Assembly (NCBI GenBank): GCA_040882555.1
Contig: JBBEBC010000059.1
Span: forward strand, 1-5,496
DNA length: 5,496 nt
Source of the DNA: M30B66 sp040882555
Lineage (GTDB): Bacteria > Bacteroidota > Bacteroidia > M30B66
Direction of reading: 5' to 3'
Position 1 is the stretch's first letter; every line of letters begins with the position of its first letter. Positions 1 to 5,496 of the stretch are shown one piece after another. The position numbers and the translations under genes were made by a program. Under the pieces are notes generated by a model. The model did no database searches. It had not been told where the DNA came from and saw only the letters and a list, made by a program, of their open reading frames with translations.

Positions 1-525
1 CCCTTCATTTGAAAGGCGTCCTGCTGCACCAGTTTGTTTTGTTTCCCACTTATACTTTTCAGCCATCACACTCACTGAACGAATCTCTTCAATGTCATGA
101 TCTTCCGTTGCCATCCAAAAAACTGGAATAAATTTTTTCTCAGGATACCGCTTTGTTAACTCATCAGCCAAGGAGATAGCTGAACATATCTTTAATACGG
201 TGTATAAAGGCCCCAAAAGAATCCCGTTTTGTTGACCTGTTGTTATAGTAAAAGTATCCGATGATTTTAAGGAATCAATATGCTCTTCAAGTTCTGAAGT
301 AAGCATACCTGCTTCATCGTATTGACTTTTAAGTGATGCACTTAGAATTTCACGGCTAGTGGAAGGGAAACTTCTTTTCAGAAGGATTGCTTTCTCAATT
401 GAATCAATTTCAGGTTCAAACTTATATAAGCTTTTGAGAGAGGGGTTTCGTTTTAAATACTCTACAACGAGTTTTTGAATTTTACCTGTCTCAGTTACTG
501 GAATTGAGCTAAATCTTGAATTCAT
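1..525 (-). CDS. bshC: Bacillithiol biosynthesis cysteine-adding enzyme BshC, N-terminal part (cut by window edge)
   Basis: BshC is the cytoplasmic enzyme proposed to add cysteine to glucosaminyl-malate in the last step of making bacillithiol, a low-molecular-weight thiol. Only the first 175 residues are visible; the family is usually about 530 residues, so roughly two thirds lies beyond the left edge. The call rests on two family motifs: TTGQQNGILLGPLYTVLKI, starting near residue 95, and PVFWMATEDHDIEEI, starting near residue 134. They belong to the nucleotidyltransferase-like core. The ATG at 525 is chosen because the frame upstream has no other ATG before it runs into rimO, and the N-terminus MNSRFSSIPV is typical in length. 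The gap from rimO is 44 bases with no terminator seen, so co-transcription with rimO is likely. No frame damage is visible. Identification is strong; the role follows from the family. Confidence 0.93.
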   Translation of the reverse strand, partial: MNSRFSSIPVTETGKIQKLVVEYLKRNPSLKSLYKFEPEIDSIEKAILLKRSFPSTSREILSASLKSQYDEAGMLTSELEEHIDSLKSSDTFTITTGQQNGILLGPLYTVLKICSAISLADELTKRYPEKKFIPVFWMATEDHDIEEIRSVSVMAEKYKWETKQTGAAGRLSNEG

Positions 526-569
526 TAATCTTGAAATTACAATGAGGTTATGAATGTATGTAATTTGGA

Positions 570-1880
570 TTAAATCACCGATCCATACAAATCAAACTCT
601 TCTGCTCTTTCAATGTTCACTGAAGCAAAGTCGCCAATTCTCACGTACTGATTTTGAGCTGAAACTAAAACTTCATTATCTACTTCAGGCGAATCGAATT
701 CGGTACGGCCGATGAAGTAATCGCCTTCTTTTCTATCGAATAAAACTTTGAAGGTTTGACCAATCTTCTCTTGATTTAAGGCTGACGATATTCCTTGTTG
801 AATATCCATTACTGCTTCAGCTCTTTCCTGCTTCATTTCTTGAGGAACATCATCTTGAAGTTTAAAAGCATGCGTATTTTCTTCATGTGAATAAGTAAAA
901 ACACCTAGTCGTTCGAACTTAGAGTCCTGAACCCACTGTAGCATTTCTTCATGATCTTTCTGAGTTTCTCCCGGGTAGCCTGCAATTAAAGTTGTTCTAA
1001 TAGCAATTCCAGGAACTTCATCCCTGAATTTATTCACTAAATCTATCGTCTTTTGCTTGGTAGTGCCTCGTCTCATGCTCTTCAACATGGCATCGCTAAT
1101 ATGTTGCAAAGGCATATCAATGTAGTTGCAAATATTATCTCGCTCTCTCATCGTGCGAAGCACATCTAAAGGAAACCCTGATGGAAAAGCATAATGTAGA
1201 CGAATCCAATCGATACCATCTACATCAGAAAGTTTACTCAATAGTTCGGCTAGCTTTCTGTCTTTGTATAAATCTAATCCGTAATAAGTTGAATCTTGGG
1301 CGATAAGCAAAAGTTCCTTCGTGCCTTGACGGGCAAGCCCCTTAGCTTGATCAACTAATTGCTCCATTGGAATACTTAAATGCCCTCCCCGCATAAGCGG
1401 GATTGCACAAAACGAACAAGGACGATCACAACCTTCTGAAATCTTGAAATAAGCGTAATGGTTGGGTGTGGTGAGCAAACGCTCTCCTACAAGTTCATGC
1501 TTATAATCAGCCTTAAGAGTCTTTAGCATTCTTGGAAGATCGCGTGTCCCAAACCAGGCATCAACTTCAGGAATTTCCTTTTCTAGCTCAGTTTTATACC
1601 TTTCACTTAAGCAACCTGTGACATAAACTTTAGAGACCAATCCTTCCTCTTTGGCATCTACATACCTTAAAATAGTATCTATACTTTCTTGCTTGGCATT
1701 ATCGATGAAACCGCAAGTATTTATAATTACTATTTCTGAATCATCCTCGGTTGACTCATGAACTACATCAAAACGGTTCGCTTTAAGTTGTCCCATGAGA
1801 ACTTCCGAATCATACAAATTCTTTGAGCAACCTAGTGTTACTACATTAACTTTATTCTTCTTTAGGGTTTTCGTCTTCAT
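570..1880 (-). CDS. rimO: Ribosomal protein S12 methylthiotransferase RimO
   Basis: RimO is a radical-SAM enzyme that adds a methylthio group to a conserved aspartate of ribosomal protein S12, using two iron-sulfur clusters. The 436-residue product has the full family layout. The N-terminal UPF0004 domain has cysteines at about 18 (GCSKN), 56 (NTCGF) and 90 (TGCLSERY) for the auxiliary cluster. The radical-SAM core has CDRPCSFC at about 151-158, giving the CX3CX2C cluster ligands. The C-terminus is a TRAM domain from about residue 373, with GRTEFDSPEVDNEV and ending DLYGSVI. A longer frame starts at 1910 but overlaps ftsY by 26 bases and adds ten residues unlike the family. The ATG at 1880 lies four bases after the ftsY stop and leaves the usual short lead before VNVVTLGCSKN. 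The sister enzyme MiaB is less likely, given length and motifs (GCSKN, the CAIP segment after the cluster). Confidence 0.95.
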   Translation of the reverse strand: MKTKTLKKNKVNVVTLGCSKNLYDSEVLMGQLKANRFDVVHESTEDDSEIVIINTCGFIDNAKQESIDTILRYVDAKEEGLVSKVYVTGCLSERYKTELEKEIPEVDAWFGTRDLPRMLKTLKADYKHELVGERLLTTPNHYAYFKISEGCDRPCSFCAIPLMRGGHLSIPMEQLVDQAKGLARQGTKELLLIAQDSTYYGLDLYKDRKLAELLSKLSDVDGIDWIRLHYAFPSGFPLDVLRTMRERDNICNYIDMPLQHISDAMLKSMRRGTTKQKTIDLVNKFRDEVPGIAIRTTLIAGYPGETQKDHEEMLQWVQDSKFERLGVFTYSHEENTHAFKLQDDVPQEMKQERAEAVMDIQQGISSALNQEKIGQTFKVLFDRKEGDYFIGRTEFDSPEVDNEVLVSAQNQYVRIGDFASVNIERAEEFDLYGSVI

Positions 1881-1884
1881 TCTA

Positions 1885-2838
1885 TTAATCCTTAAAGAGG
1901 GAGTCAACAAACTCTTTTTTGTTGAAGAGTTGTAAATCTGTCATCTTCTCCCCCAACCCAATATATTTTACAGGTATTTTGAATTCGTCTGATATTCCAA
2001 TCACAACACCGCCCTTAGCTGTGCCATCGAGTTTTGTGAGAGCAAGAGCGTTAACATCTGTTGCCTGAGTAAATTGACGACATTGTTCAATAGCATTTTG
2101 CCCTGTTGACGCATCTAAAACGAGTAGAACCTCATGAGGAGCGTTAGGAACGACCTTTTGCATAACTCGTTTAATTTTACTTAACTCGTTCATAAGGTTA
2201 ACTTTATTGTGCAAGCGACCGGCAGTATCAATAATAACTACATCCGCATTTGTTGATTTACCAAGTTCGCAGGCATCGAAGGCAACAGAAGCCGGATCGG
2301 CTCCCATACCATGTTCTACAAGAGGTACTCCTACCCTTTCCGACCAGATTTTAATTTGATCAACAGCAGCAGCTCGAAAAGTATCTGCTGCTCCAAGAAC
2401 TACTGATTTACCTGATGATTTAAGTTGATATGCCAGTTTGGCGATTGTAGTAGTTTTACCCACTCCATTTACACCAACAACCATAATCACATAAGGCTTA
2501 ATATCTTGAGGAAGAGAAAAATCAGTTAAATCAGCACTTTTGTTTTCTTCGAGCAAGGAGGCAATTTCTTCTCTTAAGATGCCATTCAACTCGCTTGTGG
2601 ACATGAATTTATCTTTGGCAACACGGTCCTGAATTCGCTCAACGATTCTAAGAGTGGTATTCACTCCAACGTCTGCGCCGATGAGAATTTCTTCAAGATT
2701 ATCCAGAACCTCTTCGTCTACTTTCGACTTACCAACAACAGCACGAGCTAATTTGCCAAAAAAGCTCTCTTTCGTTTTTGCCAATCCCTGATCAAGAGTT
2801 TCCTTCTTTTCTTTTGAGAACAATCCAAAAAATGCCAT
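1885..2838 (-). CDS. ftsY: Signal recognition particle receptor FtsY
   Basis: FtsY is the SRP-family GTPase at the inner membrane that receives SRP-ribosome-nascent chain complexes and passes them to the Sec translocon. The 317-residue product has the N domain (about 1-100) and the G domain. The P-loop is GVNGVGKT at 122-129. Next come DTFRAAA at 152-158, DTAGRL at 204-209 and the guanine-specificity motif TKLD at 268-271. The C-terminal signature GLGEKMTDLQLF at 294-305 marks FtsY rather than Ffh, and there is no methionine-rich M domain. The long acidic A domain of E. coli FtsY is absent. Instead the protein starts MAFFGLFSKEKKE, a short hydrophobic and basic segment that could touch the membrane. 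It lies 91 bases downstream of the DUF4295 gene, across a strong terminator, and four bases ahead of rimO. No clear promoter of its own is seen, so expression may depend on readthrough or an unrecognised promoter. Confidence 0.97.
   Translation of the reverse strand: MAFFGLFSKEKKETLDQGLAKTKESFFGKLARAVVGKSKVDEEVLDNLEEILIGADVGVNTTLRIVERIQDRVAKDKFMSTSELNGILREEIASLLEENKSADLTDFSLPQDIKPYVIMVVGVNGVGKTTTIAKLAYQLKSSGKSVVLGAADTFRAAAVDQIKIWSERVGVPLVEHGMGADPASVAFDACELGKSTNADVVIIDTAGRLHNKVNLMNELSKIKRVMQKVVPNAPHEVLLVLDASTGQNAIEQCRQFTQATDVNALALTKLDGTAKGGVVIGISDEFKIPVKYIGLGEKMTDLQLFNKKEFVDSLFKD
1889..1893 (-). promoter_or_regulatory. Possible Shine-Dalgarno element for rimO
   Basis: On the minus strand AAGGA sits eight bases before the rimO ATG at 1880, inside the last codons of ftsY. 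The spacing suits a ribosome binding site and supports the start at 1880 over 1910. In Bacteroidota most genes do not use Shine-Dalgarno pairing, and the bases also encode the K-D end of FtsY, so this may be chance. Confidence 0.3.
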
Positions 2839-2873
2839 ACTATATTAATTTTGCTGATACTTGGTCTGTGAGC

Positions 2874-2903
2874 AAAAAAAGCTCCTTCCTTGTGGGAAGA
2901 AGC
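2874..2903 (-). terminator. Intrinsic terminator after the DUF4295 gene
   Basis: The minus-strand transcript can form a nine-pair stem with one G-U wobble: GCUUCUUCC, loop CACAA, then GGAAGGAGC. Seven U residues follow at once (positions 2880-2874). The stem begins 26 bases after the DUF4295 stop and the U-run ends 35 bases before the ftsY ATG. On the plus strand the wobble becomes a C-A mismatch and no T-run follows, so the signal is directional and serves the rpmG-DUF4295 transcript. Confidence 0.85.
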
Positions 2904-2929
2904 TTAGAACTTATCATATCGACAATAAA

Positions 2930-3085
2930 TTACTTCGCGTTAAGGAAGTCTTTTACGTGATCGTTGTGAACCACTTCTTCCCTAAATGCATAAGCACCAG
3001 TTTTTGGTGATTTAACCATTTTTATAACCTTAGTAAAGGCTTTACCGGAACCTGATTTCAGTGTTGCAACTACTTTCTTAGCCAT
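2930..3085 (-). CDS. DUF4295 small basic protein, probable ribosomal protein bL38
   Basis: This 51-residue protein starts MAKKVVATLKSGSGKAFTKV and ends VKDFLNAK. It is rich in lysine and has no membrane segment or cysteine, as expected of a ribosome-bound protein. Its sequence and its place between rpmG and ftsY match the DUF4295 family, which I know only from Bacteroidota. A novel protein named bL38 was reported in the Flavobacterium johnsoniae ribosome structure. I believe it is this family, but that link is from memory and should be treated as likely rather than certain. The ATG at 3085 is the only sensible start and lies 12 bases after the rpmG stop, so the two genes share a transcript and probably the promoter at 3309-3338. 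A terminator follows at 2874-2903. Family membership is firm; the exact ribosomal role is inferred. Confidence 0.88.
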   Translation of the reverse strand: MAKKVVATLKSGSGKAFTKVIKMVKSPKTGAYAFREEVVHNDHVKDFLNAK

Positions 3086-3097
3086 AATACAGACGAA

Positions 3098-3280
3098 TTA
3101 CTTAATTTCTTTGTGAACAGTTACACGCTTAAGAACTGGATTGTATTTCTTCAATTCAATACGCTCAGTTGTGTTCTTTTTATTCTTTGTTGTTATGTAA
3201 CGTGAAGTTCCTGGAACACCAGTTGTCTTGTGCTCTGTGCACTCCAATATTACTTGAACACGATTTCCTTTTTTCGCCAT
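3098..3280 (-). CDS. rpmG: 50S ribosomal protein L33 (bL33)
   Basis: bL33 is a small protein of the large ribosomal subunit, located near the E site. The 60-residue product, beginning MAKKGNRVQVILECTEHK and with the central segment RYITTKNKKNT, is full length for the Bacteroidota form. It has one cysteine (residue 14) and lacks the paired CXXC motifs of the zinc-binding version, so it is the zinc-independent type. The start at 3280 follows a short leader of about 25 bases below a phylum-type promoter. The DUF4295 gene follows after 12 bases. In many Bacteroidota rpmB (L28) lies directly upstream of rpmG; here the upstream sequence back to the assembly gap does not encode L28. Confidence 0.96.
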   Translation of the reverse strand: MAKKGNRVQVILECTEHKTTGVPGTSRYITTKNKKNTTERIELKKYNPVLKRVTVHKEIK

Positions 3281-3308
3281 GGCGATGATTCTTTAGTTTT
3301 AAGGGCTG

Positions 3309-3338
3309 CAAATATAGTTAAAGATTTATTTGAATCAA
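3309..3338 (-). promoter_or_regulatory. Bacteroidota-type promoter for rpmG-DUF4295
   Basis: On the minus strand a TTG element (3338-3336) is followed by a 19-base spacer and TATATTTG (3316-3309). This is a full match to the TAnnTTTG -7 box with a -33 TTG, as recognised by the Bacteroidota primary sigma factor. The box continues into GCAGCCC. Transcription should begin a few bases further on, giving a leader of roughly 20-25 bases before the rpmG ATG at 3280. The position makes rpmG the first gene of its transcript. Confidence 0.8.
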
Positions 3339-3596
3339 CACAGAAAATAAAAAAAGTAGCTCCAAGCTGATGAATTTATAATTCCGGCAACTTAACCATG
3401 AATACTCAATTTTATTAATTGAATTTTCAATGATAATTGACTGCATTTTTGAAGTGGAACTATAAAAACAGCTTACTATAAATAAAGATTTCCAATGTTT
3501 CACGTAAGATTAAACTAGCTATTTGTAGTATAATAACCTAAGAAAAATTATTTTAAAATCACTATTCAACTGATTAACAATTACTTAATTGAAACA
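3339..3596 (+). other. AT-rich intergenic stretch between rpmG promoter and assembly gap
   Basis: This very AT-rich stretch separates the divergent rpmG and histidine kinase regions. I see no tRNA, no ribosomal protein L28 frame, no clear promoter towards the kinase and no transposon end. The one open frame, on the minus strand at 3318-3503, has no recognisable motif and overlaps the rpmG promoter, so I treat it as chance. A T-run on the minus strand (3351-3357) follows only a four-pair hairpin. The right end is cut by the gap, so a regulatory region or the start of the kinase gene may be missing. Confidence 0.6.
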
Positions 3597-3696
3597 NNNN
3601 NNNNNNNNNNNNNNNNNNNNNNNNNNNNNNNNNNNNNNNNNNNNNNNNNNNNNNNNNNNNNNNNNNNNNNNNNNNNNNNNNNNNNNNNNNNNNNNN
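3597..3696. other. Assembly gap of exactly 100 N
   Basis: The run is precisely 100 Ns, the default length used for scaffold gaps of unknown size. The true distance between the rpmG side and the kinase side is therefore unknown, and other genes could lie in between. Any reading frame drawn through it, such as the TTG start at 3589 for the kinase, is an artefact. Confidence 0.97.
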
Positions 3697-4695
3697 GCTA
3701 TTTTGGGCTACGCAATGCCTGTGCTCATGTGTTCGATTGTTATATTTAGAGGAAAGCATCTCATTCCAGGCATTATTACGGGAATAGTAAACGTTTCAAT
3801 TTTAATTACAGTAATTAGCCTTAACTATCACTTCCCCTTTGCTTACACTCTGAGTGAAGATCAATTGCTACAGCAGCGACTCCTAAATTTTGGCGGCATT
3901 ACTTCCTTAAGTCTTTTGATTACCTATTTCATTATTAGAGTTAATGAGAATATTCATAAGGCCATTCTCAGTCAAACAAAAATTATAGAGCAGAGCAATT
4001 CAAAATTAAAAGAAACTATAAAGACTCGGGACAAGCTTTTTTCGCTTATTGCTCATGACTTGAAAGGACCATTTCAGTCCATGTCAGCCTCACTTGAAAT
4101 TTTAAGTGCTGCAGATACCACTTCAAAAGATAAGGAAATGGTGATTGAACACCTTTCAAAAAAGGCAGAAAATACGATTGTCTTACTGAACAACCTCCTT
4201 TTGTGGTCGCAACACCAAACTGAAACGATAAAATTTAGACCTGAGAGTATAAAATTGAATAAGGTTAGAGAAAGCATGCTAGACATTTTTAAACTGCAGG
4301 CTGCTGAAAAAGATATCCGTATTGATTTTTTAATGAGTGATGACTTGCTTTCAATTTATGCTGATAAAAATATGTTTGAATGCATACTTAGAAACTTAAT
4401 TTCTAATTCGATTAAGTTCACTGCGAAAGGTGGCAAGATTCTAATAAAAGCAAAACAGGAAGGCATGTATGTGAGATTTGAAATCGAGGATAATGGAGTT
4501 GGGATGGATGATTTAGTTAAGGAAATGCTTACTAATAAACAGTCTTACAGCAGCACTGGCACGAATAGAGAAGTAGGACACGGTTTAGGAATGATGTTAA
4601 TTCATGAATTCCTTAAATTCCATAAATCATCTCTTGAAATTGAATCAGAGCAGGGAAAAGGCAGTAAATTCAGCTTTTTACTTAATAATGCTTAA
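3697..4695 (+). CDS. Membrane sensor histidine kinase, 5' end lost in assembly gap
   Basis: The visible 332 residues are the C-terminal part of a sensor kinase that should autophosphorylate on histidine and pass phosphate to a response regulator. Counting from 3697, three hydrophobic stretches appear at about 1-17, 23-43 and 63-82, so the input region is membrane-embedded with no large visible periplasmic domain. A charged linker follows (83-112), likely a coiled coil. The HisKA H-box is FSLIAHDLKGPFQSM with the phosphoacceptor His120 (codon 4054-4056). The ATPase domain has the N-box NLISNS (Asn237), the G1 box DNGVGMD (Asp265) and the G2 box HGLGM at 295. It ends GKGSKFSFLLNNA, as these domains do. 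All catalytic motifs look intact. No response regulator is fused or adjacent on the visible side, and no terminator is clear after the stop. The signal sensed cannot be told. The true start lies in or beyond the gap. Confidence 0.9.
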   Translation, partial: AILGYAMPVLMCSIVIFRGKHLIPGIITGIVNVSILITVISLNYHFPFAYTLSEDQLLQQRLLNFGGITSLSLLITYFIIRVNENIHKAILSQTKIIEQSNSKLKETIKTRDKLFSLIAHDLKGPFQSMSASLEILSAADTTSKDKEMVIEHLSKKAENTIVLLNNLLLWSQHQTETIKFRPESIKLNKVRESMLDIFKLQAAEKDIRIDFLMSDDLLSIYADKNMFECILRNLISNSIKFTAKGGKILIKAKQEGMYVRFEIEDNGVGMDDLVKEMLTNKQSYSSTGTNREVGHGLGMMLIHEFLKFHKSSLEIESEQGKGSKFSFLLNNA

Positions 4696-4820
4696 GTATC
4701 AATAATACTAATAGCAAAATTGTTTGTTGGGCAAGATCCATTTAAGGGTGATTCGATTACCGCAAAAAAACAGAAATGATTTACAAGAGTTTTGTCAAAA
4801 AAATTCAATTAGTAATTAAA
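4696..4820. other. Convergent intergenic spacer between kinase and lipoprotein genes
   Basis: The kinase (plus) and lipoprotein (minus) genes end towards each other across this AT-rich spacer. Apart from the weak terminator candidate at its right end, only a five-pair AT hairpin overlapping the kinase stop (4695-4709) is seen, with no T-run after it. No gene is supported here. Confidence 0.5.
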
Positions 4821-4822
4821 TT
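4797..4822 (-). terminator. Weak candidate terminator after the lipoprotein gene
   Basis: On the minus strand AATTTAAT, loop TACTA and ATTGAATT can form an eight-pair stem that begins within the TAA stop codon. It runs into seven T residues (4803-4797). The stem has no G-C pair, only A-T pairs and one G-U wobble, so its stability is poor. Position and T-run favour a terminator; composition could also produce it by chance. Confidence 0.35.
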
Positions 4823-5150
4823 AAGGAATTACTTCAGAAATTTCTATTTGTCCGCCTAGAACCGAAGTAGATTGGGTATAAAGCAGTTCTTTATTCACAT
4901 AAACAGAAATGCTTGTGGTTCCGAAGCCTGTATTAATTGCAGAAAGAAATACACTTGCCCCTTGGGAGTGCTTAAAGGAAACATTCCAACTACCACTAAC
5001 ATTTTCTGTACGAATTGAAGGAGTTACCATAGTGTATGCAATTGCTGCTGATCCACTTGAATTAACTTTGTATTCTACTCTAGGATATTCTTCTTTAGAA
5101 CAACTAATTAAGAAAGATAAGAACAAAAGGAAAGAAAGAGCACTTTTCAT
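4821..5150 (-). CDS. Small lipoprotein with MmpS-like beta-rich domain
   Basis: The 109-residue protein starts with a clear lipoprotein signal peptide: MK, a hydrophobic core, then the lipobox FLISC with Cys17. After the cysteine come S-K-E-E, which resembles the X-K-(D/E)2 lipoprotein export signal described in Bacteroidota, so display on the outer surface is possible. The mature part alternates polar and hydrophobic residues, as beta strands do. Its order of landmarks is VEYKVNSSGSAAIAYT (25-40), GSWNVSFKHSQGASVFLSAIN (53-73) and SISVYVNKELLYT (80-92). That pattern recalls the small MmpS-type beta-sandwich, including the W-x-h-x-F strand and the hydrophobic-A-N turn. This is a resemblance seen by eye, not a proven family. 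No function can be assigned. The gene stands alone, with a putative promoter just upstream and a possible weak terminator after it. Confidence 0.8.
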   Translation of the reverse strand: MKSALSFLLFLSFLISCSKEEYPRVEYKVNSSGSAAIAYTMVTPSIRTENVSGSWNVSFKHSQGASVFLSAINTGFGTTSISVYVNKELLYTQSTSVLGGQIEISEVIP

Positions 5151-5154
5151 ATAT

Positions 5155-5182
5155 CAAAGTAGTTAAAAACAGCAGTTGTCAA
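5155..5182 (-). promoter_or_regulatory. Tentative promoter for the lipoprotein gene
   Basis: On the minus strand a TTGACA begins at 5182, and 18 bases after its TTG comes TACTTTG (5161-5155). This is close to the Bacteroidota TTG / TAnnTTTG pattern but one base short in the -7 box. It would start transcription almost at the ATG (5150), giving a leaderless or nearly leaderless message. Such AT-rich matches are easy to find by chance. Confidence 0.25.
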
Positions 5183-5234
5183 CAATTAAGCCAATAGTAA
5201 TTCATTATGAAGTCTTTACTTATTAAGTGATAAA

Positions 5235-5496
5235 CTATAAGGCCATCTTAAAGGTTAAAAATCTGCTACAGAAACTAAAGGTAATACGATATTCGCTAAA
5301 ACTCACTTTAACGCTAAGCATGTATTTATTAATTCCTGTATCATTAAACATCATAATTGTTCGATGCAATTCTTTAAAGTTCTCACCCTTCTTTTCTGAT
5401 TTTTCTCTTTAGAGATTTGGGAACTCTGCTTCTAATCCTTCGTAGCCAGGCCATTTATCTGTTCTGACATTTGCATTCGAAGCAATATAATCTTTT
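5235..5496 (-). pseudogene. Decayed IS1595-like transposase, cut by window edge
   Basis: From the right edge the frame reads KDYIASNANVRTDKWPGYEG, then LEAEFPNL and a TAA at 5409-5411. The R-T-D-x-W-x-G-Y segment is typical of the DDE domain of IS1595-family transposases, with the aspartate a likely catalytic residue. In intact members the chain continues past this point. Here the same frame beyond the stop reads REKSEKKGENFKELHRTIMM, which resembles the expected G-x-N-F-x-x-L-H-x-x-I-M segment. The TAA therefore looks like a nonsense mutation in a once longer gene, perhaps from CAA. After MMF the expected W-L-R-G-x-H-H part is not recognisable, though the frame stays open to TAG at 5235-5237. 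The element is probably inactive unless the stop is an error. Terminal inverted repeats were not identified. Family assignment is from memory of motifs; the upstream part lies outside the window. Confidence 0.62.

Noticed and set aside
1881..1910. Longer rimO start at 1910 giving 446 residues
   Set aside because: It overlaps the ftsY end by 26 bases and adds ten residues unlike the family; the ATG at 1880 fits the spacing and usual N-terminus.
2778..2960. Plus-strand 60-codon frame over the ftsY start and the terminator
   Set aside because: It lies antisense to ftsY and to the DUF4295 end, with no family features.
3351..3372. Possible minus-strand terminator: AGCT-TGG-AGCT followed by a T-run
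   Set aside because: The stem has only four pairs and a three-base loop, too weak to support, and nothing readable lies upstream on that strand.
3318..3503. 61-codon minus-strand frame upstream of rpmG
   Set aside because: It has no recognisable motif, is not L28, and runs over the well-supported rpmG promoter.
4695..4709. AGTAT / ATACT hairpin at the kinase stop
   Set aside because: It is a five-pair AT-rich stem without a T-run, as expected by chance in AT-rich DNA.
4909..5166. Plus-strand 85-codon frame opposite the lipoprotein gene
   Set aside because: The minus-strand frame has a proper signal peptide and lipobox; this one shows no motif and is a shadow.
5294..5313. Inverted repeat CGCTAAA / TTTAACG with six-base loop, considered as an integron attC-like or IS end
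   Set aside because: It has seven pairs including one mismatch or wobble, lacks the full attC core, and no matching terminal repeat is visible in the window.
5227..5412. Plus-strand 61-codon frame near the right end
   Set aside because: It lies opposite the transposase remnant, which has recognisable homology; the plus frame has none.

Overview
The window looks like low-GC chromosomal DNA from a Bacteroidota bacterium, probably of the Cytophagales type. Three things point there: the small DUF4295 protein found in this phylum, the rpmG-DUF4295-ftsY-rimO gene order, and a phylum-type promoter (TTG, 19 bases, TATATTTG) ahead of rpmG. The taxonomic call is inferred from content only.

Positions 1-3338 hold a minus-strand housekeeping cluster. 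In transcription order it runs: promoter, rpmG (ribosomal protein bL33), a DUF4295 protein (probably ribosomal protein bL38), a strong intrinsic terminator, ftsY (SRP receptor), rimO (methylthiotransferase for ribosomal protein S12), and the first 175 codons of bshC (bacillithiol synthesis), which runs off the left edge. Most of these genes serve the ribosome or membrane targeting of nascent proteins. bshC is a redox gene that appears to share the transcript through tight spacing. The terminator splits the cluster into a short ribosomal-protein unit and a downstream ftsY-rimO-bshC unit.

Positions 3339-3596 have no recognisable gene and lead into exactly 100 Ns (3597-3696), an assembly gap whose true length is probably unknown. 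On its right side lies the 3' part of a plus-strand membrane histidine kinase (3697-4695), with its N-terminus lost in the gap.

From 4821 to the end, the minus strand carries a small lipoprotein. It has an MmpS-like beta-rich domain and a C-S-K-E-E start that resembles a Bacteroidota surface-export signal. Beyond it is a decayed, edge-truncated IS1595-like transposase that is interrupted by an in-frame stop.

I did not find a convincing undescribed system. The points most worth a second look are the terminator inside the housekeeping cluster, the absence of rpmB ahead of rpmG, the possibly surface-exposed MmpS-like lipoprotein, and the transposase remnant.
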